DNA from: Methanoflorens sp963701995
GTDB taxonomy: Archaea > Halobacteriota > Bog-38 > Methanoflorentales > Methanoflorentaceae
Assembly (NCBI GenBank): GCA_963701995.1
Contig: OY969693.1
Coordinates: 434,001-498,000, forward strand
Direction of reading: 5' to 3'
Length of the DNA stretch: 64,000 nt
Shown: positions 45,122-54,490 of the stretch, piece by piece
How positions within the stretch are numbered: the stretch's first letter is position 1
How the letters are laid out: each line of letters begins with the position of its first letter
The notes under the pieces: model-generated
What the model saw: the letters and a program-made list of their open reading frames with translations, nothing else
What the model was told of the DNA's origin: nothing
The model's database searches: none
Translations under genes and position numbers: made by a program

Positions 45122-45590
45122 CCAGCAAGTAGAGGGCGATCAAAAGCAACAGCGCATACGGAATGGCGAATAGTTGCGGCACGTAACGCTCAACGCGTGT
45201 CAACGGCCGGTAAAGCCGCGCGTCTTTTCCCCTTCCGAGAACCTCCCACTCACGCTCATAAAAACGAAACGCGAGGCGCTTCTCGACTTCGTAGATCACC
45301 TTAAACTTGCCTGAGTTTAGCTGGCCGTACGAGCGAATGGTCACAAACCACACGTAACAGAGCAGCACGCCGAGAATGGCAACCACGAGCAACAAGGCGC
45401 TCTCGATGGCCGTTGCGGGCTTGAATCCGGTGACGGCGGAAAGAAGGGCGAGCAGCCCGGTGAGCAGCGAGATGAAGAACTTGTTGGCATCTGCTCGGCG
45501 GTCGCTCACCTTGTCCGCCAGCTGGACGTAGAGCTTATACTGTTCGAGCAGCGTGCTGTGGTCGCGTTCTCCCTCTGCGCATTCCGTCAC
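45108..45590 (-). CDS. RipA/SLATT-like small membrane protein
   Basis: 160 residues with the pattern EQYKLYVQLADKVSDRRADANKFF, two central helices, then SYGQLNSGKFKVIYEVEKRL and a C-terminal helix. This layout recalls the RipA-type octameric membrane protein family and related SLATT proteins. Those are proposed pore-forming effectors in prokaryotic conflict systems. It lies back to back with the TIR-TPR gene, which supports a defence role by association. A second, more divergent member is at 60957. Confidence 0.65.
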   Translation of the reverse strand: MTECAEGERDHSTLLEQYKLYVQLADKVSDRRADANKFFISLLTGLLALLSAVTGFKPATAIESALLLVVAILGVLLCYVWFVTIRSYGQLNSGKFKVIYEVEKRLAFRFYEREWEVLGRGKDARLYRPLTRVERYVPQLFAIPYALLLLIALYLLATGV

Positions 45591-45815
45591 GTGGGGTGCA
45601 TGCGCGCTTTTATCTTATATGCCCAAGGCCTTCAAATGTCACGACTCTCGGCGCTAAAAAAAAGCGCGGTCTGCTGATCGGCATCGCGATGCTTGACTTA
45701 TCAGTATTGTCACGTTTTATCAATTTAAAGTCGCAGCGGCTGCCATTTGTTAGCATCTAGCGAAAAATATTACTATTGGTGTAGCCCTTTGTTATATAAA
45801 AAATCCGTAGGTAGC

Positions 45816-47290
45816 ATGACTCGCGATGTTTTTATTAGCTACTCGTATGATGACAAGGCGGTCGCCGACAAAGTCTGCCAGGCGCTTGAGACCGCTGATA
45901 TACCGTGTTGGATCGCGCCACGCGACGAGCGCTCTGGAGAGACCTGGGCGAGCAAGATCGTCAGGGCAATTGACGAAAGTCGAATAATGGTGCTCATTCT
46001 CTCTGCGAGCTCGAACAAATCCAAGGACTGCACCAAGGAGGTCGCCATCGCCACGAGCGACGACAGAATGATGCCGGTGATTCCGCACGCATCGATGACG
46101 TGAGCCTCGCAGGTGATCTGAAGTACTACCTCGCAGGGATGCACCGGCTTGACGCCCTGCCGCCGCCGATAGAGAACCATGTTGAACGGCTTGTCACCGA
46201 TGTGCGCGATCTCCTCAACTCGTTGCCGCCGCCGGAGGGCCGTCAGCAATCCCCGCGAGTCGCCGTACAGGGAGCTGAAGTGCATGACCTGGACCTTGAA
46301 AGGGCACACGAGTGGATAGAAAAGGCCGAGCAGTTGTGCGAGCTTGGCCTTGAAACAGACGCGCTGACGTGCTATGACAAAGCACTCGCTAGCAAACCAA
46401 AAAACGTAAAGGCGTTGAACGCGAAGGGGAACGTCCTCGTCAAGCTCGATCGTCACGAGGAGGCACTCCGGTGCTATGAGCAGGCTACAGCGGCTGATCC
46501 CACTTCGCTCGAAGCGTGGAAGAACAGAGGGATGAGCCTCCAGGAACTCGGTCGTCTTCGTGAGGCTTTGGAGTGCTTTGACACAGCCCTCGACATCGAA
46601 CCACTCGATGCCGGCGCGAGGGGGTTGAAATGCTCTGCTCTGCTTGATCTCGACGAAGACGAAACGGCGCTTACGTGCTGTGAAGCGGCGACGAAGATCG
46701 ATCCGACAAGCTTTACTTACTGGTACTTCACCGGGCTATGTCTTTCCAAACTCGGTCGCGATCAAGAGTCCATCGAGAGCCTTGGCAAGGCGATTGCGAT
46801 CGATCCGCAAAACACGGATGCCCTGTGTCGTAGAGGAGCCGTTCTGGCGAAGTGTAACCGGTGCGAAGACGCGATCGTGGAGTATGACCGCGCGCTGAGC
46901 ATTGACCCGAATAACGCCCAAGCGTGGTTCGACAAAGGCGTGTGCCTTACGGGCTTGGGGCGCCACAGGGAAGCCGTCGACTGCTACGCGCGCGTTCGCG
47001 CGATCGACCCGACGCACGCGGAGTTGCAGCAGCAGCAGTCGGTCTCGGAGAAGGCGCTTGGCTCTGTCTCGTTGCTGCAACGAGCAGCTGCGTTCACGGA
47101 GGCAGACCGTCACCGCGAGGCCATCGACTGTTGCGACAAGGTTTTGGCAAACGATCCGCATAACGCAGACGCGTGGTACAACAGGGGGCTCTCCTTCGCA
47201 AGCCTCGGTAACGCGAAAGAGGCCGCGCGGTGTTTTGATCGTTCATTAGAGCTCACCCCAAAGCGCGCTAAAGCCAGAGGGGGGCATTAG
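45816..47290 (+). pseudogene. TIR-TPR protein with a frameshift in the TIR domain
   Basis: The first frame begins MTRDVFISYSYDDKAVADKV, a TIR domain with CWIAPRD. It is lost at about 46083-46088. The continuation RIDDVSLAGDLKYYLAG lies in the next frame and runs into eight or nine TPR repeats to 47290 (for example ALTCYDKALASKPKNVKAL). One missing base would restore a single protein of about 490 residues. TIR domains in prokaryotes are often NAD-degrading effectors; the residue aligned with the usual catalytic Glu appears to be Ser (TWASKI). TPRs suggest a sensor or protein-binding part. Confidence 0.75.
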
Positions 47291-47360
47291 GCTTCAGACG
47301 CGGCGACGCTCACGCGCGGTCGCTTCTGATAGGTAGAACAGGTGAAAGGCGGGTTCGTTC

Positions 47361-48200
47361 GTGACACACGACGTGTTTATCAGCTACGCCTCAGAAGACA
47401 AGTCAGCTGCTGATACCGCCCGCGCCGCACTCGAGGCGCAGGGCATCAGCTGCTGGATCGCTCCTCGTGACGTGCTTCCCGGCGAAGACGAAACCGAGGC
47501 AATTCTCACAGCCATCGATACAAGCGTCGTCGTCGTTCTGTGCCTCAGTTCGGCTGCTAACGCGTCAAAGCTCGTTACTCAGCAGGCGGGCCGCGCGTTC
47601 AACAAGAATATCCCCATCGTCCCGCTCAGAATCGAGGACGTCGAACCAAGCAACGCACTTAAACTATTCTTAGGTTCGCAAGAGCCGGTTGACGCGTACA
47701 CGCCGCCGCTTGAAGCGCACCTCGGTGCGCTTGCAGAAATCGTCGGGTCGTTTCTGGCAGAGGCCGCAGCGCCAACCGCGGGCGTGTTGCCTCCTTCCGG
47801 ACCCCCCTACGGAACGGCACCTTCTGCAGCACGTGAGCGACGAGGCGGTGCGCCACCTCACGCCGGAAGGAGAGTGGCCGTAATCGCTGTCCTCGTCGTC
47901 GTTGCATTTGTCGTCATCGCTGGGCTCTTTGTACTGCTTCCGCGATCTCAACTTCAGCCGATTGCGGTCTCTTCTAAAACTCCCAAAGAGTCGCCAACCC
48001 CTTCAGGGGAGCCTAGTAGTCCTTCAGCAGAACCTACCGTTTTGCAGCCCGCCGCCCCCACGGAGGGACAAATCATCTTCCCCACGGAATCGCCCACCGT
48101 CGTCCCCACGGAGTCGCCTTCTGTCTCCCCCACACCGACGCTGTTCCCCACAGCAACGCCGTCCCCCACAGTGACGCCGTTCACCGTACTGCCGTTATGA
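47361..48200 (+). CDS. TIR-domain protein with single membrane helix and Pro/Thr/Ser tail
   Basis: 279 residues: a TIR domain at about 1-135 (HDVFISYASEDKSAADTA, SCWIAPRDVLPGEDETEAIL), then a linker. A transmembrane helix lies at about 172-193 (VIAVLVVVAFVVIAGLFVLL), followed by a tail of about 85 residues dominated by Pro, Ser and Thr. The Glu in TEAIL could be the NADase residue. A GTG start follows GAAAGGCGG. The domain is paralogous to the TIR of the preceding gene. The TIR is predicted cytoplasmic, with the tail outside. Confidence 0.82.
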   Translation: MTHDVFISYASEDKSAADTARAALEAQGISCWIAPRDVLPGEDETEAILTAIDTSVVVVLCLSSAANASKLVTQQAGRAFNKNIPIVPLRIEDVEPSNALKLFLGSQEPVDAYTPPLEAHLGALAEIVGSFLAEAAAPTAGVLPPSGPPYGTAPSAARERRGGAPPHAGRRVAVIAVLVVVAFVVIAGLFVLLPRSQLQPIAVSSKTPKESPTPSGEPSSPSAEPTVLQPAAPTEGQIIFPTESPTVVPTESPSVSPTPTLFPTATPSPTVTPFTVLPL

Positions 48201-48292
48201 CATCGACGCCCCGCGCCTAGATTTTCGGAGATTTTGAGTCGAACGGTCGCAGATGGCCCAGTCAATAACTGCGGTTGTAGCTGTAGTTGGGG

Positions 48293-49120
48293 CTACAGCT
48301 GCGGTGCAGGCCCCGGAAACTCTGACTCAGCCACGAGGACCCAGCAGTCTCTTACGCCTCCCTCTTTCAAATCGAGCACGTACCTATAGGAAAGCCAACC
48401 GTAACCGTTCGCGCCCCACGACGTGCCCCAGCTATTCTTCATCTTCAGAGCGCCCTTAGTGCCATCGCCATTATCGTGCGCATCGTCATAACCTACGATG
48501 GCTATTGCGTGGCCGCCGGCTGGCTGCTCTCCCCGGTGAGGCATCGGGATGTTGCCGTCAGCCGCGACCTTGAATATTGAGGCGTAGGCGGTAATGCCCA
48601 GCATGACTGGGTAGCCCTGGCTAAGCGCCGTCTTTATGTTCGTCAGGGTTTGCTGCTGCGTGCTGCCATCCACGCGGTAGTACTTCGTAGCCTCGTACTT
48701 CTTGGCGTCTTGGGCAACTTTGTCGGGGGGCTCCACGTCATACTGCGACGTGTCGTAAGGCCACTCGCTTTCTGGGGGCACTCCCTGATTCGCGAGTACC
48801 CACGCCATGCTCCGCAGCGTTGAGCCCGTGTCGCCGGTGTTACCATCGTGGTCGCGGGCCCACTTGTAAAGCGCCAAACGCGAACCGTTGAAGTAGGTGC
48901 CGGTCACAAGGAAGTCACGGATCTTAAATACGTTGTCGCCCGCGTTACCCGTGCAGCTGCCCAGATTTCCTTGGTCTTCGACAGGAGTTTGATCGTTGAG
49001 TAAAGCCGAAGGCGGCAGTACTGCAACTACTTCCGGCCTTGCAACAAACAAATAATCTCTCGAGTCTGGCTTATCTGGTATATACCCTAAGCCGCGTCTG
49101 AATTCTTCTGTGTCGGACAT
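48293..49120 (-). CDS. papain-like (C1A) cysteine peptidase
   Basis: 275 residues with all catalytic elements: the oxyanion Gln and Cys in VEDQGNLGSCTGNA, His in GGHAIAIVGYDD and Asn in MKNSWGTSWG. There is no signal peptide and only a short N-terminal region before the catalytic domain, so an autoinhibitory propeptide is absent or minimal. It probably works in the cytoplasm. It lies convergent to the TIR-TM gene. A paralogue is at 54491. Confidence 0.88.
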   Translation of the reverse strand: MSDTEEFRRGLGYIPDKPDSRDYLFVARPEVVAVLPPSALLNDQTPVEDQGNLGSCTGNAGDNVFKIRDFLVTGTYFNGSRLALYKWARDHDGNTGDTGSTLRSMAWVLANQGVPPESEWPYDTSQYDVEPPDKVAQDAKKYEATKYYRVDGSTQQQTLTNIKTALSQGYPVMLGITAYASIFKVAADGNIPMPHRGEQPAGGHAIAIVGYDDAHDNGDGTKGALKMKNSWGTSWGANGYGWLSYRYVLDLKEGGVRDCWVLVAESEFPGPAPQL

Positions 49121-49395
49121 TTTTGATCCTTTTCCTATGGTTTTTGGCTTTTAATTCTTTAACTCACCTTAAAAAAGATTTGCTACACATCCGTGTGTGC
49201 AATGCAAGCTTATCCAAAAAGAACAATTTGTAATGCAAGGAAGGCATTTGTCGTCGGCAATCCGTGTTGCGGCGGCGTTCCTTGAAGCGTTCGTTATCTA
49301 TTTCCCAAAAAAAAACTGATCACGGCCACGTTTGCTGAGACCCCGAAATAAAAAAATAAGCACTTTCTGGTGCTCCGCCGAAGACCGATGTTTTG
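49121..49395. other. spacer upstream of the C1A peptidase gene
   Basis: AT-rich sequence with T-rich tracts containing the peptidase promoter region. No gene is recognised. Confidence 0.35.
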
Positions 49396-49835
49396 TCAGC
49401 GGTCTTGCCCAGTGGTCCCAGGCATGGTCGCTTGTGCCGACCAGTTTGCGCCATCGAAAGACCCGTACGACAGCTGGTGGTCGTCGCCAGCGCCCTTCCA
49501 CACGGCGCAGAGTTTGCCCTCGAATTCACACAGCGACGGACCAATGCTGCTCCCCGTTCCAGGGATGGTCGCTTGTGCCGACCACCTCCACGCGTCAAAG
49601 GACGCGTACCACAGCTGCTGGTCATTTCCAGCGCCCTTCCACGCGACAATCATTGACGTTCCAATTCCGGGTCCCGAAAGAGCAAGTCCCACGCGGGTAT
49701 TGCCTGCGATAGCTGTCTTGGGACTCCAATCAGTGCCTCGAATTGCGAGCAGAAAATCTGGTCATCACCGACCTCACCCTTCCAGGCGGCCCACAGCTGG
49801 CCGCCGTAAATGTACAAGCCTTGCCAAATGCTCAT
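49396..49835 (-). pseudogene. propeller-repeat (lectin/sialidase-like) protein, frameshifted
   Basis: Three imperfect repeats of about 45 residues carry W-A/V-W-KG-x-G-D/N-D-Q (AAWKGEVGDDQ, VAWKGAGNDQQLWYASFD, AVWKGAGDDHQLSYGSFD), each ending in a W-S-x-x-x-x-I/M-P/A-G segment. They look like blades of a beta-propeller lectin. A one-base deletion near 49741 splits the gene between two frames. Three blades are too few for a closed propeller, so the protein may oligomerise or be truncated. Confidence 0.6.
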
Positions 49836-50326
49836 GTTGTTCCTCCCGGGTTAACCTCGCTCCGCTTGTTTGCTTTGGGATGGTGCGAGCGGCGCGTGTT
49901 GCCAAGTATTATCTCTATTCCATCTCGCTTTCATCGTGCGCAGATCTAGATAGACGTTTGTTACATTCGTTCGTTACACGGGACTGCGATAGGCGATTGC
50001 GACAGCAAGGGTATGTATGCCTTTTACTGCATCGAGATGAGTGACAGGCTGTTAAAGTCGAGCTTCCGCCTGGCTTCGTCGCGGTTTTGTGCTAGGTTGT
50101 TTTTTTGGCAATAGTCACCGTGAAGGCATTTGCCGCAGTGCTGCGGCGACTTCTGCAAAGAGAAGAAGAGCGGGCTTAGCGATCAAGAGCACGGGAGCAC
50201 GTCAAGCGAGCCAAAAAAAAACAGAAATGCCTGAATGGCGCATCGCCTCATATGCCTATAGCATTGGTGACGTCTCCTGTCGTGTGTGGGAGCCTGTTGC
50301 AGCGTGAGCGTCGTTTAATCGATAGC
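49836..50326. other. 491-base region without recognised gene
   Basis: No convincing frame on either strand. Poly-T and poly-A tracts occur near 50099-50106 and 50213-50220. It may include promoters for the propeller gene and the terminator of the PLD gene. Confidence 0.35.
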
Positions 50327-52018
50327 TCACGAGACAGCCGGCGAAGATCCTCTACTCGACGTGCTGAGTAGCTTCCTTTCATAGAACTTGATATCATTCG
50401 GATCGTAATAGGGTTTCACCCAGCGATCAGACGCATCGAGCTTTAGCGGATTGTTCGAAGTGCTACTCTCGTGGAGGCTCCTAAACCGGTAATGGTCGTA
50501 GAGCCGAATGGCCTCCACCGCGTAGCTGTACACAATAGCTGGATCGCGAATGGCGATCAGGTTATCACCGTTGTCAGTCTCTCCACCTGCGGCGAGATTT
50601 GAAGAGCCACAAAACACGACAGGATTCTGCCCATTGAAATCGCACACGACGAATTTGTGGTGAATGACGTGCCCGGCAAGCCCGCTCAATTCAGGCTTGA
50701 AGGGCATCGGTGCATTTTCTCTTAGCCAATCTTTGCTTGTCACGCCGTGACTTTTTCCCTGTTTGAAGAGCTTGAGCTCACTGCGGGTATCAACCGTTCC
50801 GAGAGAGAAAAGATCGTCACGTGCGCCTAGATTCTCAAGCGCGGGCGTGACCGGACCTCCGCTCTTACCTATTTGCATGACCGCGAACAAGACCGAGCTT
50901 TTCGCCGACTCAATAGCCTGCGATACGGCACCTAACGTGAAGCTTGTTGAGTGTGGCGCAAAGCTTAACGATACGAGAGATGCACCAGCGGTCGTTACAT
51001 CGAACCATTTCGAGGCTATACGAGATGATCTGAAGTCGCGCATATCATTAAAGGCCTGTTCGAATGCCTGCTCATACAGGCTGACGATCTGCGGGATATC
51101 GAAAATCAGGACGCTGTTGGCCTGCACATAGAGCCCTCTAATCGAGAAATTCATGGAGCCAGTGAGCACCTTGACAGCCGCGCCTGATTTTTTTTGGATC
51201 AATACCTTGTCGTGTGCAAATCGATGGAAGTGCCCAGTCTTAACCGCTACCCCGGCTTTTGTTAAAGCTTCAGCGGCGGCGGGCTCGAGAGCACCCTTCT
51301 TTACGTGTGAGTCGGAATCGTCTTGGATAACACGAGCGCGAGACCCCATAGCCGCTATGTTCCGGATTATATCCGGCTCGTCAAGATCGTACGAGAATAC
51401 GTCGATGCTCACAGATGGATCTTCCTGGCTCTCCTTTAGAAAATCAAAGGTCATCTCTCTTGCGTGAGCGCCGAGCCACTCATACTGAGGCAGGTACGGA
51501 GCTGTGTCGAAATCGATTGACTTCACCACTGGCTCGATGTCAGCATTCTTGAACCGGTCAACATATGCTTGTGAGGAGACAAGGGCTCTGGTGAATCCAA
51601 GCTCCGCGCCCGGAAGCGTTCGATAACTAAGATCAACGTTCAAGGAAGCCCCGAGGCCCATGGCAAGAGAGCAATCATTTTCGAAGTAGCACGGATACAC
51701 TGAGTAAACATACTGCCCCGGGCCTGCTCCAGGAAAGTGTACCCAATGGAAGGACTGAAAAGGAGCCTTGTCGGATTCAACCCACTTATCAGGTGTCAGT
51801 TCCACTTCATTGGATATGCCCTCTTCAAAGCTCAACCTGTTCTTCAACCAATACTCGTTAGTTTCGTACGGGCCTTTATCTGGAGTTTTTGCCTTTATGG
51901 CAAAGCCAGCTAAACCAGGGGTCTTTTCTTCGTTAAGATCAAAGGCGAGAAGGATTGAGCCATCGCCTGCATATGCGGTCAATGACAGACCATCATTCGA
52001 AGCTTGGTACGGAGACAT
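50327..52018 (-). CDS. phospholipase D-like domain protein
   Basis: 563 residues. The C-terminal half carries two PLD half-sites. HDKVLIQ followed by LTGSMNFS is a degenerate HKD motif lacking the Asp. HHKFVVCD followed by FCGSSNLAAGG is a complete HxKxxxxD motif. The N-terminal 180 residues form a beta-rich domain of unknown type. The family includes nucleases and phospholipases, several used in defence systems. There is no signal peptide. The gene sits alone between the two peptidase genes. Confidence 0.85.
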   Translation of the reverse strand: MSPYQASNDGLSLTAYAGDGSILLAFDLNEEKTPGLAGFAIKAKTPDKGPYETNEYWLKNRLSFEEGISNEVELTPDKWVESDKAPFQSFHWVHFPGAGPGQYVYSVYPCYFENDCSLAMGLGASLNVDLSYRTLPGAELGFTRALVSSQAYVDRFKNADIEPVVKSIDFDTAPYLPQYEWLGAHAREMTFDFLKESQEDPSVSIDVFSYDLDEPDIIRNIAAMGSRARVIQDDSDSHVKKGALEPAAAEALTKAGVAVKTGHFHRFAHDKVLIQKKSGAAVKVLTGSMNFSIRGLYVQANSVLIFDIPQIVSLYEQAFEQAFNDMRDFRSSRIASKWFDVTTAGASLVSLSFAPHSTSFTLGAVSQAIESAKSSVLFAVMQIGKSGGPVTPALENLGARDDLFSLGTVDTRSELKLFKQGKSHGVTSKDWLRENAPMPFKPELSGLAGHVIHHKFVVCDFNGQNPVVFCGSSNLAAGGETDNGDNLIAIRDPAIVYSYAVEAIRLYDHYRFRSLHESSTSNNPLKLDASDRWVKPYYDPNDIKFYERKLLSTSSRGSSPAVS

Positions 52019-52504
52019 CTTTCACACCAGCCGGCTATATTATTGACAGTTTGAACGTGGGTAAGAATATGAATCCGCGCTCATAAAGCTCTTGCTTAGC
52101 AAGCTTTTATCAATATTGGCTTTTTTTGTCAGTTTGGGCTCGTTATGCACCGTTTTTCCGGCAACAGCATAGATCGACGCGAGCGTTCATTTCGCATTAA
52201 AATAAGCTTCAAAAACCAAAAAAAGGGAGAATCTCGAAATCCCTATGAAGTATTGGACTTCAACCGGCGTTACTATGCTGGCGATTCCTAATCGCACAAA
52301 CGCTCCGTTCTTTGTCGAGCAGGGAAAAAAAGCAAAAAAGTCATTGGAGTCTCTACAAGGCACTTATGGCACCATTCGCCCCGTGCGCACGTTATCAGGC
52401 GATTCGAGCGACAAGGAACCTCACGCCCGATCGTCAGGCTTCCCAACACGAAGCGGGAGCTCGCCAAGAATTAGCTGTCTAGCTTCGGCTCACTTTGCGA
52501 GACT
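52019..52504. other. 486-base region without recognised gene
   Basis: It contains the promoter side of the PLD gene. An 87-codon plus-strand frame at 52245-52508 is preceded by a GGGAG-like site but is low-complexity and has no family features. I do not call it. Confidence 0.35.
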
Positions 52505-52813
52505 CTAACCCCACGTAAGGGTAACTCGAAAATTGGCTTCCGCACTTGCTGATGCGATGATCGCTCCGGCTTCAGCGGAAAAGGTGAGACCAAATTCGAC
52601 CTGATACTGTTTTGGTGCTAACCCTTGAATGGTATTGATGATTGCCTCGGTCGCAGGCTTTATGTTCTTCAACGCGTCTTCCCACGTTACTTCAGCATCT
52701 TGCTTTCCAGGCCACGAAAGTCCCACAGCCGTGGGCTTTGCATCCTCAGGTTCATCGACTTGAACTGAAACAGTTTGTCCGTTTTCGAGTTTGTACCCAA
52801 TAAGTCGTTTCAT
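52505..52813 (-). CDS. small trypsin-co-occurring domain (Trypco1/CU044_2847-like) protein
   Basis: 102 residues from the ATG at 52811-52813, which gives the family-like start MKRLIGYKLENGQTVSVQVDEP. Family features are the central segment FEDALKNIKPATEAIINTIQGL-like (here WEDALKNIKPATEAI) and the C-terminal EFGLTFSAEAGAIIAS followed by ANFRVTLTWG. As I recall, this domain is found beside trypsin-like peptidases and NTPases in prokaryotic conflict systems as an adaptor. Here the peptidases nearby are papain-like instead. Confidence 0.65.
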   Translation of the reverse strand: MKRLIGYKLENGQTVSVQVDEPEDAKPTAVGLSWPGKQDAEVTWEDALKNIKPATEAIINTIQGLAPKQYQVEFGLTFSAEAGAIIASASAEANFRVTLTWG

Positions 52814-53032
52814 AACGATTCTCTCCATTGTTTCTAACCTTGTTAGGGTGGACACGTCCTGACTTTCTTTGCCTTCGCCTTGAGATTATGAGATTGGTTC
52901 TAAAGCATCGAAAGCGCGAAGCCATCGCCGCGTAGCTTCTATTCGGCTTGCCGATTAGAGACTAATCACACTGCTATTTCGTCGTGATAGTCATGATGGC
53001 CTTCCGATCTCCAGGCTGCGAGAATTTGACGT

Positions 53033-53971
53033 TTATAGCGTCAAGTCTTGAGTCATCCTCTTGTATGCGTAGGATATAGCGAATCCAATGACTGTTGCGA
53101 TGAGCCCGATACCAAGCACCACAAGGGTTGAGCTGCTGGGCAAGCTCAAAAAGAAGATCCCTCCAATCCATCCCAAGACACCAGCCGCTAAGAACAGGAT
53201 CAGCCCAAGGACCAGTCCTGCTGTGAGCCACTTTGTCGTCTCGAGCTTCTTTTCGTCAGGTCGTCTTTGGTACCATTCTCCTAGCCCGAAGAACGCTACG
53301 ACTCCCAAGAAGAAAATGACCAATCCCCAGCGCGCGATGCTTGAAAGCGAGAGGAGTTCCGTCGACGAATAGAAGTTAGGTCGTAGTGCAAAGAAACAGG
53401 CTAGGAAGGCAATACTTGTGAAAAATATGCCCCAGTCCACGATTCGGCTATTCTTGAACGGCCCGTACGATCGCCTCCAGGGTTGTTCAGTGGGTTCTCG
53501 CAAGTCTCGTTCGGTTGTTGCCTGAAGCAAAAGCCACGGGTCTTCTACCCACCATTGTAACTTCTTTGCCCCGTTTTTCGTTTCCGTCTTAATCCCGTAC
53601 GTGAACTTCTTTGCCCCATTTTCTGCTTCCCCCTCGATGCCGTACAGCCACCCGCCGACAAGCCTCGTGAACGGAAACAAGAGTTCAACCCCACGATCAG
53701 TAGCCGACGTAAAGATATCAAAAGAATAGTGGCTCAAGGCACCTAGAGCTAGGAAAGGACTGATCAGGTACAATATCCCGGCAACCACAAAATTGTGGCA
53801 CAAGGCTCGATGAAGCTGATGTTTTCCGATGAAATCCCGTGCGACAAAAAAGTATTCTCTGTCCAAGTCCGGAATCAGAGCCCCCATACTCACGATGAGC
53901 GCCAGCTCAACGTTGTGGAACAAAGCAATTCCTATGGCGAGCGCCGCGACCCAGTGAGTGGAAAGATTCAT
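53033..53971 (-). CDS. DUF457/YdjM-like membrane-bound metal-dependent hydrolase
   Basis: The N-terminal half has the family's helices and metal-type residues: HWVAALAIG, GALIPDLDREYFF, HRALCHNFVV and GALSHYSFDIFTSATDRGVE. A hydrophilic insert with repeats of ENGAKK follows, then four more helices at the C-terminus. The length of 313 is longer than usual YdjM proteins because of that insert and the extra helices. It is located in the cytoplasmic membrane. The substrate is unknown. Confidence 0.8.
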   Translation of the reverse strand: MNLSTHWVAALAIGIALFHNVELALIVSMGALIPDLDREYFFVARDFIGKHQLHRALCHNFVVAGILYLISPFLALGALSHYSFDIFTSATDRGVELLFPFTRLVGGWLYGIEGEAENGAKKFTYGIKTETKNGAKKLQWWVEDPWLLLQATTERDLREPTEQPWRRSYGPFKNSRIVDWGIFFTSIAFLACFFALRPNFYSSTELLSLSSIARWGLVIFFLGVVAFFGLGEWYQRRPDEKKLETTKWLTAGLVLGLILFLAAGVLGWIGGIFFLSLPSSSTLVVLGIGLIATVIGFAISYAYKRMTQDLTL

Positions 53972-54490
53972 CTCCCTCACCCCAAAAAACAATTTTATTT
54001 TGAAGGGTTAAGGCTTTCGGCAGCCTGTCTCCTTTGAAGCAACGGCCAAAGAATAACCGTAGAGACGTTGATGGAAGCGCGCAATATTGCAAAGTCAACT
54101 CAATTTAATATTTATAATTGTCGCAATCAATATATACGAAAACTGTGCTAAATACTAAGAAAGTGATGTCGTGCTGCTCAACTCTGCGTGGCATCTGTTT
54201 GTGCGTTATTAATGTAGGATTTTCCCACCACCATGTTCTGGCGATTCCACGTAAGCTACTCGCCTGCGCGGTGCCCGGCACGGGTCACCTATGTGTTCAG
54301 AAAACCGCTTATGCTGCTGAAGCCACTGGCCCAGGATAACAATGAGCACGACAATGTCCAGGTCCAGGTGGTAGCTGACAAATGGGAGTCTGCTTCTGTG
54401 TCTGAAGCGCGGAGCCGACGACCAGCCTCCGCGAATCTTTCCGCGACAAGGGCTTGAGCGCCCTTAAAAACAGGAATAGAGGATGAAACT
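53972..54490. other. spacer before the second C1A peptidase gene
   Basis: About 520 bases of AT-rich then mixed sequence with no gene recognised. TATA-like tracts occur around 54100-54135. GAGGATGAAACT precedes the peptidase start. Confidence 0.35.

Noticed and set aside
45839..46456. 205-codon minus-strand frame opposite the TIR-TPR gene
   Set aside because: It is an antisense shadow; the plus strand has unambiguous TIR and TPR motifs.
52245..52508. 87-codon plus-strand frame with a GGGAG-like site upstream
   Set aside because: The product is Ser/Arg/Pro-rich without family features and ends against the convergent Trypco-like gene; evidence is insufficient.
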